This document shows, in pieces, positions 1 through 8,106 of a DNA stretch of 28,844 bases (its first letter is position 1; every line of letters starts with the position of its first letter). The stretch comes from Triparma columacea. Lineage: Eukaryota; Sar; Bolidophyceae; Parmales; Triparmaceae. The stretch spans positions 1 to 28,844 of the forward strand of contig BRYA01000197.1 in assembly GCA_030267965.1 (NCBI GenBank), in the 5' to 3' direction. The notes under the pieces were generated by a model. It was not told the origin of the DNA. It worked only from the letters and a program-made list of their open reading frames with translations, and did no database searches. Both the position numbers and the translations under genes were made by a program.

Positions 1-66
1 CTAACCCTAACCCTAACCCTAACCCTAACCCTAACCCTAACCCTAACCCTAACCCTAACCCTAACC
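1..66. repeat. Telomeric repeat array, (CTAACC)11
   Basis: Eleven perfect tandem CTAACC units start at the first base and end where the sequence becomes CCGCAACCCCG. This is the C-rich strand of TTAGGG-type telomere DNA in the orientation expected at the left end of a chromosome. The array is probably clipped by the assembly. Confidence 0.97.
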
Positions 67-417
67 CCGCAACCCCGTTTGACGCTGCGCTAGCCGTCCT
101 CAGTACGAAAAAAGCCGTGGTATGGGGAGAGATGGGGAGAACTGATTATGGGCTGTATTTTTCAGGCCTGAGAAATATTAGGCTGGATTTCTCAGAATCT
201 GAGAAATATGGGGCAAATTTGGTAACAACCTTAGTCTCCCACCCCCACATGCAACAAACTTCTTTATCATAACACACTACTCAAGTGCGAAGCCTAGAAC
301 AAAGCGATGCAAAGCGTTAAACAAAGTGTTCAACAGCGATGGCACAAGCAAGAGAGGTATTAGTCATTAATATACCAAACAAATCAATTCTTCCTACAAA
401 TGTTGCTGCCCTATTAG
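67..417. other. Short subtelomeric spacer
   Basis: Only 351 bp separate the telomere array from the stop codon of the first gene. I see no transposon, no rRNA and no long subtelomeric satellite. It holds a near-duplicated 30-31 bp element (151-211, listed separately), a small duplication of GGGGAGA around 124-140, and clustered CAAAGCG/AAAGTG words around 298-345. It probably contains the 3' UTR and polyadenylation region of the minus-strand gene that ends at 418. Confidence 0.7.
151..211. repeat. Two-copy 30/31-bp tandem repeat with internal dyads
   Basis: Copy 1 (151-180) and copy 2 (181-211) share GGCTG-ATTT-TCAG at the left and CTGAGAAATAT at the right. Each has a dyad: TCAGGCCTGA in copy 1, and ATTTCTCAG (187-195) paired with CTGAGAAAT (199-207) around a 3-nt loop in copy 2. 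Confidence 0.75.
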
Positions 418-3400
418 TCATTCCCCATCATCATCATCTCCCGGCAGAACACTGCTCGCTTTACCCTTCCCACCCCCTACCCCCATTATATCTCCACCAT
501 CAGCGCCTCCGACACTTGCTCTCCTAATACTTGCTCTCAATGAACCTGCTAGACCACCCTCAGCATCAGCATCAACACTTGCTCTCCTAACACTCTCCTT
601 TCTTCTCCCTTCTTTAGTTGGGATGTATTCAATTGGCACCCTAGCTCTCATTGCGTCATCAAACCACTCCGGCTTCTCGTCCTCCCATCTTTCCCAGTTT
701 GCCTCTACCCAACTTTTTACTTCTTCTTCAATTGATTCCCAATAATGTTTCGAATTTTCAAAAATTGCTTTTGCCTTCTTTTTATCAATGTTTGAGTTTC
801 TAAAGCGGGCAAGTGGACCATCTTTTCCTCTCTCCAAGCTGTAGAAGGTGCCCAAATATTTTTTCTCGATGCTGAAGAAAAATACTGCAAACGACACAAT
901 TGTACATGGTATAAATATTCCAACTACTTTCCACGCCAATTTGAGGTTTTCCTCTGCAATGTCTTCCCTTTCAGCTACTAATATAGCTACCGGAAGACTT
1001 CCCATTGTCAAAACAATTCCAAACAACCAATACATCCCTCCAACCTCGAGGGGGTGCCTAAACTCCACTATTGAAGTAAAGTCTGTCACCTCTTTAATCA
1101 ACACTCTAGCTACAATACTACACATTATTTCTGCATTGCCACCAAGAGGAATCCAATACCAAAAGTCTCCTCTTAATATTTTCACAAACAAGTATAGAAG
1201 CAGATCGGCACCAATATAGAGAGAGACCCATTTACCACCAAGAAGCCCTAACACAACTATTGTCATGCACCTTATCACAAGCATACCTGCACTAAAGAAT
1301 GTCGTTGTAACAAATATGATAGATCTCTTCGTGGGATTTGCAGGCACATAACCACAAAAGTCAGGCATTTGCTCTCTCCTCACTGGGTTAGTGTCGTAGT
1401 CATAACTAATTGCTGCTGAGGCAAAGCCTGTGGTAAGTGCTGACACTGCAACTGAAACCCATGCTGTAGATCCAACCTTTTTGTCACTTGTTGCTATAGC
1501 CATAAGTTGGATGATCACTCCAGGTATGGCTTCTGCAAACATTTCAACAATTTTCATGACATTCAACTCTCTCAAGGCATCTAATACTTGCCCAGCCTCT
1601 TGTTTTTCTCCTGTTGCAACCCTGTAAGCATCAACAGCAGGCTTAAAGCCAATAAATATAGGAAACCACTCCATCAGCACCCTCTTCATCCCTAACTTCC
1701 TATTTTGTCCCCATACAACAAGCAACTGAATCCCAATTGAAACAGCCAAACTTGCCAAAGATGCCTTGAAGTATCCCCCCTTCTCATCACTCCAAAGCAT
1801 GTAGGTCACATACACATCAGTCAGCAAATCAACTATACTGGTTATTGCCCCAACAGTCACTCTTGCCTTCAATCCCCAAGGAACTTCCTCCAACAGCCTG
1901 TAGCTAATTGCCCCAAGCATAGGTCTGAACCACTCATACTCCTCATCAAGTTCCTGTAGTGCAGGGAAATTTAAGATGAAGGCATCCACTGCAGCAACTG
2001 GCTGAGTATTGATTGCTAAACTCCTAGCTAGAGACTCTCCAATCTCCCTTCCTTCCTTCTCTCCCAGCTCTGTAGCACTTCCCTCTACCTTCCTCAATTT
2101 GTACAGCTTGTTCTTGACAACAGCGCCAAGCATTGGTGTGACAAACACATATTTCTTTGCAGCCTGTCTAAGAACATAGTTTTTCTCAATAAATGGCCAT
2201 AAAGCTTCCTCCTTTGCCATTCCCTTCTTCCTAAAACTTATCGCAACCAACAATTGCTCACCCAAAAACTTTCCTATTTTGCTAGGATCTAAACCTGCAT
2301 AGTCTTGTGTAGTATCATTCACAGCATGTGAAGCAATTAGTGCGCCTCCATTGTCCAAGCCAAGACTTGCTCTCCTAATACTTTCTCCCAAAGCACCTGC
2401 TAGACCACCCTCAGCTACAGCATCAACACTTGCTCTCCTAACACTCTCTCTCCTTCTAGCATCTCCATCTGCTGGAATAAAATCAACAAGTACCTTAGCC
2501 TTCATGACATCAGTCCACCACTCTGGCTGCTCCTCTTCCCATTTAGCCCAATTAATCTCAACCCAGCTTTTCACGGCAGGTTCAATAGACACCCACTGGC
2601 GTCTTGGACAGGTGAAGACTTTGATTTTTTCGGCATGATTGTTGCCCTCAACAAAATATGCAATTTTCTGAGATTTTGATGTTTTTGTGCTCCAGAAGGT
2701 GTGTAAGTACTTCCTCTCAATATTGAAAAAGAAGACAGCAAAGCATAGGGTAGTTGATAGTATGCAATAAATCACAATTGATGATGCTATATCAATAGCT
2801 CTTTTGTCAACATAAGGTGAAGCTAAATATATTGACACTGGTAGGCTTCCCATTGTCAACACAAGACCAAACAACCAATATGCTCCTCCTACTTCATTAG
2901 GATGTCTCATCTGCACCATTGAAGTAAAGTCTACAATGATCTTTACCATCACTCTGAATAAAATACTACTCACTATTTCTGCCTTGCCACCAACAGGTAA
3001 CCAATACCAAAAGTCTCCCCTAAATATCTTAACCAACAAGTACAGACCAAGGTCCAATCCAATGTAGAGAATGGCCCAACTACCTCCAATTAACCCAAGA
3101 AGGACAATTGTTGTACACCTTATTATTAGCATCCCTCCTGACAAGAGCAACATAGACACAAACACTACTGTTCTCTTGCCTGCTTTTGCTGGAATATATC
3201 CATAGAAGTCTGGTGCATTTTTTCTCCAACTAGGGTCTGTGTCCCAGTCATAACTAATTGTTGCTGAGGCAAAGCCTGTTGTAATTGCTGACACTGCGAC
3301 TGAAAGCCATGCTGAAAGTCCAACCTCTTTGTCACTGGTTGCTATAGCCATCAGTTGAATGATCACTCCAGGGATTGCCTCAGCAAACATCTCAATCCCT

Positions 3401-6400
3401 CTCATAACTGTCATCTCCATCATTGGGTCAGCTGCAGCCCCAACCTCTTGCTTTACTCCAGTTGCTACCCTGTAGGCATCTACTGCAGGTTTGTACCCGA
3501 GCAAGATTGGAATCCACTCACGCAACACCCTTGTCATTCCTAACTTCCTATTCTGCCCCCAAACAACAAGCATTTGTATCCCAATCGACACAGCTAAACT
3601 TGCCAAAGAGGCCTTAAAGTATCCCCCCTTCTCATCACTCCAAAACATGTAAGTCACGTTCACATCAGTCAGCAAATCTGACATGCTGGTGACAGCACCA
3701 ACAGTCACCCTTGCCTTTAAGCCTAATTTTGACTTCGTGAATAGTTTCATAACAATCTCCTCAAGCATGGGCCTTAACCACACTTGTTCATTCATGACTT
3801 CTTGCACTTCAGTGAATTGATGGGCCCACTCATCTACAGCATGAGCAGCAGTTGCTGTGGACAACATGACTGTTGCCATTGCACTCCCAATCTCCCAGCC
3901 CCTGGCTTCCTCCTCAATATTATCTTCTCCCTCATTTGTCGCTCTCCTTTTAAGTTTGTTCATAACCACAGCATACAGCAGAGTTCTCATGAAACCATGC
4001 TGCCCTGTAATCTCTGTCAGTGCCCTATTGGTAGCGATAAAGTCCATAACTACCTCTACCTTACTATCCCCAACATTCCTTCTCTTCGCTTTATCCATCA
4101 GCTGCTCTCCAAACCTCCTCCCATCCTCCTTTTCTGCTTCTGTGCTCTTCAGCAGATTATCAAAGTAATAGGCAGCATCAGTTGCCATGCCCAGGTGCTT
4201 GATTACACTCTGTTTGTTTGAAGCCTTTGCTAAACCCTCCTGTCTAGTCACCAATACAACCTCCGTCTTATTCTGGTCTACCTCACAATACTTTGCAGCT
4301 GTGAAATGTCCTTTGTGTTTAACTGTGGATATAAGAGTATCGCTATTCACTCTGTGAACCTCAAGCTGGGATTCATTTTTGCTTTTAAGGTTCCAGAAAA
4401 ATGCTGCAACTTCCTTGTGGGATGCTCTCACAGTTTTTGAAGTCTTTCCCCAACCCATTCCCTTCTCTGCCTTTATCAATGTCTGTCCAGACAATGCGCT
4501 ACTGATCTCTTGAGCTCCGTGAATCTCGTCAAAGTGACTTTCAATCCCTGGCGCTCCCTCAATTGCAACCTCCTCAAACTTTTCAATGATCTGTTGTCTC
4601 TTGAAGATGTCAATGTCTCTGCTTCTGTCAAACTTCTTCCTTAAGTCTGAGACTTGTGCAAGAAACCTTGGTGCAAGCTTATTTGCAATGGAGGAGAAGA
4701 AAATACCACCAAGGTCTACTTTTGTTGTGAAAGTGACTGATGTTTGTGGCACATCTCCAATAGGGTCAAGTGGCTCAAACACCCATACTGTGTGAATCTT
4801 TACTAAAACATTCCCAGCCTTCACTGGAAAGTTTTCATAAATCTCCTCTGTGTCTGCAACATCAATAATAACTTTGCCATCATGTTGCTTGGACCAGGTA
4901 ACTTTACTCCTTCCCTCACGTGGATTAAAACCAGGAAGACCAAGTTCCCTTGTTGTTATGTAGTAGTTGGTGTGTGGATTAATTTTGATGACTTTCAAGA
5001 AGATTATTCCACTCTTCTTAGCTTTCTTAACTTTCTCCCTGCTGTCTAGACCAACTATTTCATTTGCTGCACACTCCTCCACACTCGCATCAACCACAGT
5101 AGTGGCAAAACTAGTCCCACTGCTTGCCCCATCAACATGAACTAGCTTCATCTCGACCCTCTCATCTGGACTCTTCAAATCATCAAAATTCTCCTCCTTC
5201 ATGCACTTTCCGTAGAACTCCTTGCCAACCCTCATTGCCGCCTCCTCCTCCTTTGTATAATCTTGAGGTTCATTCTTTATGATATTTGCAAGGTATTCCA
5301 GCGCAGCCCTGTCGATCTTGTCATCACTCTGGTGAAACTTCTTCCGCAATTCAATCATGTTGCTTGCATACCCAGTTGACAAGCGATTCATGATAAAACT
5401 TGGCACAGAGCTCCTAATGTCTACCCTTACAGCAAATGTGACTCTAGTCTGGGGAACGCCGCCAGTGGTTGTGAGTGCTTCAAACAGCCAGGTAGTTGTT
5501 GCAGATGCAATCACAGTCCCTGATCCAACAGCAGCAATTCCCGGGTTTACACGAGAGATTCCTGACCTTATGCGTGCAATTCCTGTTTTTGCACGAGCTA
5601 TTCCCGATTTTGCTTGTTCAATACCTGCACTCAATGGGATGTCTTTGTTAAGCAGGTCGGTATCCTTGTACACTGTCCAACACTTCTGTCCTCCCTCCTT
5701 TATCTGCCAACATCCAATTTGCCTCCACTCCCTATCAGAGAATCCTTGCATCCCAAGACTCCTCCTGTTTAAATACAGCTGTGAGTGGCTGTTCTGCTTC
5801 TTCGTTTCTATGGCCTTGTACTTTTTCCCAAGTTTGGCCTGCCTCTCTCTTGAATCCTTAATGAACTCGTATGCCACACACTCTGCAAGTGAAGCATCAA
5901 TGACAGCCTCACACACACCAAGGTTAACGCTTTCACCCTCGAGGTGCACAGCTTTCATCTTCACCCTGGGATCTGGACTCTTCAGATTCTTGAATTTCTT
6001 GCTTGCCATGCACTTCTCATAGAACTCCTTGCCATCCCTCATAACAGCCTTTTCCTCTTCGCTATAATCCTGGGGCTCATTCCTAATAATATTGGCAAGA
6101 GCCTCCAGCGCAGCTTGGTCAATCTCCTCATCAGTCTGTTCGATGTCACCGACAACAACGGGGGACAGTTGGATCCCCTCGGCTTTTTTTTCCTCCTGAT
6201 GTTTGGCGTCGTCAAGCTCGTTGGGAGGTTCGTAGACGCGAGTAACGCGTCCCTTCTCCATATCATTGTCATTGATCAACTCAATAATATCGTCAAGAGC
6301 ACCAACAATCTCCTCATTTACTTCGCTCTCTACGTCGAAATTTTTGTCTAGGTCAGTGAGGCCCCTCTCGTCGTCGTTTACGGCGATGACTTGCTCGTCC

Positions 6401-6441
6401 TCCTGCTTGTCCTCCTGCTGGGGGCTGTCCTTAGTGCTCAT
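418..6441 (-). CDS. START-like domains plus two XKR-like multispan membrane modules, 2007 aa
   Basis: Intronless frame. The first in-frame ATG is at 6441 (context AAAATGAGC); the frame continues upstream only from a TTG, so I start at ATG. Residues about 1-105 are acidic and disordered. START-like regions lie at about 107-371 and 375-604, the second repeating the first (shared NEPQDY and KEFY-KCM; START-like ends VPQT-VTF, then LRKKF), with a shorter third at about 655-770. Membrane modules follow at about 905-1245 and 1525-1860, each with about eight hydrophobic segments. Motif order in each is DLLTDV-VTYM, GIQ-LVVWGQNRK, KPAVDAYRVATG, EMFAEAIPGVIIQL, then TTGFASA-ISYD. That order resembles XK-related scramblases, but this is my inference. 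Each module ends in a tail with RRAS motifs. The likely role is membrane lipid binding or movement. It is the most terminal gene and is transcribed toward the telomere. START assignment is fairly sure; XKR similarity is tentative. Confidence 0.85.
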   Translation of the reverse strand: MSTKDSPQQEDKQEDEQVIAVNDDERGLTDLDKNFDVESEVNEEIVGALDDIIELINDNDMEKGRVTRVYEPPNELDDAKHQEEKKAEGIQLSPVVVGDIEQTDEEIDQAALEALANIIRNEPQDYSEEEKAVMRDGKEFYEKCMASKKFKNLKSPDPRVKMKAVHLEGESVNLGVCEAVIDASLAECVAYEFIKDSRERQAKLGKKYKAIETKKQNSHSQLYLNRRSLGMQGFSDREWRQIGCWQIKEGGQKCWTVYKDTDLLNKDIPLSAGIEQAKSGIARAKTGIARIRSGISRVNPGIAAVGSGTVIASATTTWLFEALTTTGGVPQTRVTFAVRVDIRSSVPSFIMNRLSTGYASNMIELRKKFHQSDDKIDRAALEYLANIIKNEPQDYTKEEEAAMRVGKEFYGKCMKEENFDDLKSPDERVEMKLVHVDGASSGTSFATTVVDASVEECAANEIVGLDSREKVKKAKKSGIIFLKVIKINPHTNYYITTRELGLPGFNPREGRSKVTWSKQHDGKVIIDVADTEEIYENFPVKAGNVLVKIHTVWVFEPLDPIGDVPQTSVTFTTKVDLGGIFFSSIANKLAPRFLAQVSDLRKKFDRSRDIDIFKRQQIIEKFEEVAIEGAPGIESHFDEIHGAQEISSALSGQTLIKAEKGMGWGKTSKTVRASHKEVAAFFWNLKSKNESQLEVHRVNSDTLISTVKHKGHFTAAKYCEVDQNKTEVVLVTRQEGLAKASNKQSVIKHLGMATDAAYYFDNLLKSTEAEKEDGRRFGEQLMDKAKRRNVGDSKVEVVMDFIATNRALTEITGQHGFMRTLLYAVVMNKLKRRATNEGEDNIEEEARGWEIGSAMATVMLSTATAAHAVDEWAHQFTEVQEVMNEQVWLRPMLEEIVMKLFTKSKLGLKARVTVGAVTSMSDLLTDVNVTYMFWSDEKGGYFKASLASLAVSIGIQMLVVWGQNRKLGMTRVLREWIPILLGYKPAVDAYRVATGVKQEVGAAADPMMEMTVMRGIEMFAEAIPGVIIQLMAIATSDKEVGLSAWLSVAVSAITTGFASATISYDWDTDPSWRKNAPDFYGYIPAKAGKRTVVFVSMLLLSGGMLIIRCTTIVLLGLIGGSWAILYIGLDLGLYLLVKIFRGDFWYWLPVGGKAEIVSSILFRVMVKIIVDFTSMVQMRHPNEVGGAYWLFGLVLTMGSLPVSIYLASPYVDKRAIDIASSIVIYCILSTTLCFAVFFFNIERKYLHTFWSTKTSKSQKIAYFVEGNNHAEKIKVFTCPRRQWVSIEPAVKSWVEINWAKWEEEQPEWWTDVMKAKVLVDFIPADGDARRRESVRRASVDAVAEGGLAGALGESIRRASLGLDNGGALIASHAVNDTTQDYAGLDPSKIGKFLGEQLLVAISFRKKGMAKEEALWPFIEKNYVLRQAAKKYVFVTPMLGAVVKNKLYKLRKVEGSATELGEKEGREIGESLARSLAINTQPVAAVDAFILNFPALQELDEEYEWFRPMLGAISYRLLEEVPWGLKARVTVGAITSIVDLLTDVYVTYMLWSDEKGGYFKASLASLAVSIGIQLLVVWGQNRKLGMKRVLMEWFPIFIGFKPAVDAYRVATGEKQEAGQVLDALRELNVMKIVEMFAEAIPGVIIQLMAIATSDKKVGSTAWVSVAVSALTTGFASAAISYDYDTNPVRREQMPDFCGYVPANPTKRSIIFVTTTFFSAGMLVIRCMTIVVLGLLGGKWVSLYIGADLLLYLFVKILRGDFWYWIPLGGNAEIMCSIVARVLIKEVTDFTSIVEFRHPLEVGGMYWLFGIVLTMGSLPVAILVAEREDIAEENLKLAWKVVGIFIPCTIVSFAVFFFSIEKKYLGTFYSLERGKDGPLARFRNSNIDKKKAKAIFENSKHYWESIEEEVKSWVEANWERWEDEKPEWFDDAMRARVPIEYIPTKEGRRKESVRRASVDADAEGGLAGSLRASIRRASVGGADGGDIMGVGGGKGKASSVLPGDDDDGE
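508..1941 (-). repeat. Intragenic membrane module, copy B
   Basis: This is the second copy, residues about 1501-1978. It keeps the same order of hydrophobic segments and signature motifs as copy A and the same tail (SVRRASVDA, AEGGLAG, SIRRASVG). Conservation of the whole unit, tail included, indicates duplication of one functional block rather than chance hydrophobic similarity. Confidence 0.85.
2359..3741 (-). repeat. Intragenic membrane module, copy A
   Basis: This encodes residues about 901-1361 of the START/membrane protein: GLKARVTVGA through the RRASLG tail. It is a tandem paralogue of 508-1941, with many stretches identical at protein level (WSDEKGGYFKASLASLAVS, KPAVDAYRVATG, GFASA) and extended nucleotide identity, for example CCCCCCTTCTCATCACTCC in both copies. 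Confidence 0.85.
5521..5625 (-). repeat. 21-bp coding minisatellite (heptapeptide repeat)
   Basis: Five consecutive heptads of the form GIxxAKS are encoded here: GIEQAKS, GIARAKT, GIARIRS, GISRVNP, GIAAVGS. They sit inside the first START-like region, just before its C-terminal strand TTTWLFEAL. The second START-like region lacks this insert. Confidence 0.8.
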
Positions 6442-6524
6442 TTTGGCACCCAAATTGATTTTCTTGCTGTATAACGTTGCGTAAGGGCGAAGGAATTGTC
6501 AGGACGGTGTAAATATTGGGCTAG

Positions 6525-6618
6525 TTGGGCATCTCGTGCGGTTTCGGTCCCCAGTTCAAAGACTTTTTGGCTTGACCCCCTGTCCTAACCGCCCGCACAA
6601 CTGCTGTGGGATGCCCAA
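6525..6618. repeat. Nested inverted repeat, possible structured RNA
   Basis: The outer arms TTGGGCATC (6525-6533) and GATGCCCAA (6610-6618) are perfectly complementary. The inner arms GTGCGG (6536-6541) and CCGCAC (6593-6598) nest inside in the correct order. The overall span of 94 nt is like a long tRNA, but the T-arm and D-arm consensus are absent, so it is left unnamed. Confidence 0.45.
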
Positions 6619-6741
6619 ATTCGCTCAAATAAGTAACGCGTCAAAATACAACCCACACAAACGCACGCTCTACTCCGAGAGCAACAACTTCGGTCTTCAA
6701 AATTCACTACAAGAGCGTCCTGCTTTCAAATAAAGGGCCTC

Positions 6742-6763
6742 GCCCCGACTCCTCGGTCGGGGC
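6742..6763. repeat. GC-rich hairpin, 8-bp perfect stem
   Basis: GCCCCGAC (6742-6749) pairs perfectly with GTCGGGGC (6756-6763) around the 6-nt loop TCCTCG. It lies between genes, about 250 bp beyond the 3' end of the WD40-like gene. Confidence 0.6.
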
Positions 6764-7008
6764 CTGGCAAGCACTTCCTCACAATATGTCTACGCTTATC
6801 TACACTCATAAATACGAAAGCATACCTCTATACTGTACTTCACAACTCACAAATTTTACGATCGGTGTATCTCTGTGTAAGTAAAATCTCTGAGAACCCC
6901 AAATCTCCCCAAAAAGCCCCAAAAGAGGTCTTGGCTTCGGACTTGTTACTGTCGCCTTCCTCCCTATTGCAAAAATACTATAACTTAAAAACAACGTTCA
7001 TCAAATTT

Positions 7009-8106
7009 CTACTGTGTGCATACAATCACCAGGTCCCCCCCCTCACCTCCAAATGCCATCCTCCTCCCTCCCCCCGTAACCGCCATCCCCCTAACCGCTC
7101 CCCCCGTCCCATCAAACGTGTGAACGACCGCCAGGCTCTGGAGGTTGAATATCCTAACCCCCCCATCCTCCCCCGCCGCCGCAACGAGGTTATCGTCAAG
7201 GGGCATGCAAGCGAGGCAACTAACCATTCCACCACCACCACGAATGGAACCAACGAGACACCCCCCCTTTAAGTGGTCGTGTGCGTAAGCGCACCCGTCG
7301 TCGCAGCCTACAATCAGCAGTCCCGAGTCCCCAGTGAAGCAGGCACAGCGGGCGTGGTATCCACCCCCAAACCCTACCGCTACATACGAGGGTGAAAGTG
7401 GGGGTGGTGGGGGGGGGGGGGGGGAGGACGAGGGGGGAAGAGCGTACACGCAGGTGTCCCCGCCCTTCAGGCACACTGCGAGGTTCGAACCATCGCAAGA
7501 CCAAGCGAGGGAGGTGACGGCGGGCCCGTCTTTGTATGGTGGCATAGTGGCAAGGACCTCGAACCCACCACACTCTTTTACATGAAGGATCTTGACGGTA
7601 CCCTGCAGGGTACCGCAGGCCAGGACGTCGTTGTGAACGGCCATGGCGGTGCAGGTGCCAGATAGGATGTCTGGGCCAACTGTGCAAGTGAGCGTGCAAG
7701 CTACCCCGGCACTCTCCTCGCCACTACCAGAGACATCAGCTGAACCCTCACAGGCAGTGTCCTCGCCGGTAGCGTCCTCGAAAGCAGAACCATCACCGGA
7801 TGCGTCCTCCTCACCAGCAGCGTCCTCCTCAGCAGAAGCTTCAACAACAGCACCCTCTTTGTCACTCTTGGTGTCCTCTTTATTCTCCTCCCAAACCTTC
7901 ACAACCCCGTCAAGTCCCAAGCTAGCAATAAGAAGTCGTCTTTCGTTGCCCTCCTCCTCGTTCCCAACCCTCTTCATATGAATGAGTGCGACATTGATAA
8001 GAGGTGTCCTCCCGTGTGGTTTTTTAACAAAAGCCAAGCATTTCATTGTTAATGCGTGTGCTGATGCTGACGCTGATGCTGTTGGTTTTGGTGTCGCTTT
8101 GTACAT
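7009..8106 (-). CDS. WD40-like beta-propeller protein, 365 aa
   Basis: ATG at 8106, stop TAG at 7009. Several degenerate WD-type blades can be read from their D-G-x-[VI]-x-[VI] strands: LGLDGVVKVWEE (near 64-75), GTLQGTVKIL (near 167), SLAWSCDGSNLAV then CVYAL (near 197-223), GCDDGCAYAHD (near 268) and GEDGGVRIFNL (near 315), then GGEGGDLVIV at the end. This suggests a small propeller used as a protein-interaction scaffold; the partner is unknown. An Ala/Glu/Asp/Gly-rich low-complexity insert (about 76-136) follows the first blade, and a poly-Pro loop encoded by a 16-base G run on the plus strand (7409-7424) lies near 225-232. The N-terminus has an ASASASA stretch. No intron is needed. Specific orthology was not recognised. 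Confidence 0.8.
   Translation of the reverse strand: MYKATPKPTASASASAHALTMKCLAFVKKPHGRTPLINVALIHMKRVGNEEEGNERRLLIASLGLDGVVKVWEENKEDTKSDKEGAVVEASAEEDAAGEEDASGDGSAFEDATGEDTACEGSADVSGSGEESAGVACTLTCTVGPDILSGTCTAMAVHNDVLACGTLQGTVKILHVKECGGFEVLATMPPYKDGPAVTSLAWSCDGSNLAVCLKGGDTCVYALPPSSSPPPPPPPPLSPSYVAVGFGGGYHARCACFTGDSGLLIVGCDDGCAYAHDHLKGGCLVGSIRGGGGMVSCLACMPLDDNLVAAAGEDGGVRIFNLQSLAVVHTFDGTGGAVRGMAVTGGGRRMAFGGEGGDLVIVCTQ

Larger units (their letters stand above)
6442..7008. other. Intergenic region with two inverted repeats, no gene recognised
   Basis: This 567-bp stretch lies between the 5' end of the START/membrane gene and the 3' end of the WD40-like gene. It should hold the promoter of the former and the 3' UTR of the latter. 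No frame here is long or domain-like. A nested inverted repeat (6525-6618) and a GC hairpin (6742-6763) are the notable structures. I found no tRNA or snRNA signature. Confidence 0.6.

Noticed and set aside
5357..6022. Open frame of 221 codons on the plus strand opposite the START/membrane gene
   Set aside because: It is antisense to a well-supported START-like coding region, has no domain, and its repeats merely mirror the heptapeptide minisatellite.
6442..6453. Start of the START/membrane gene at 6453
   Set aside because: The codon at 6451-6453 reads TTG on the gene strand; the ATG at 6441 with AAAATGAGC context is the better nuclear start.
6525..6618. tRNA-like element
   Set aside because: The acceptor-like arms pair, but there is no TTC-type T loop, no D-arm consensus and no plausible anticodon arm on either strand.
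7380..7440. Intron in the WD40-like gene at the poly-C tract
   Set aside because: There is a pyrimidine tract on the gene strand but no convincing donor or branch motif, and the flanking strands fit a propeller loop.
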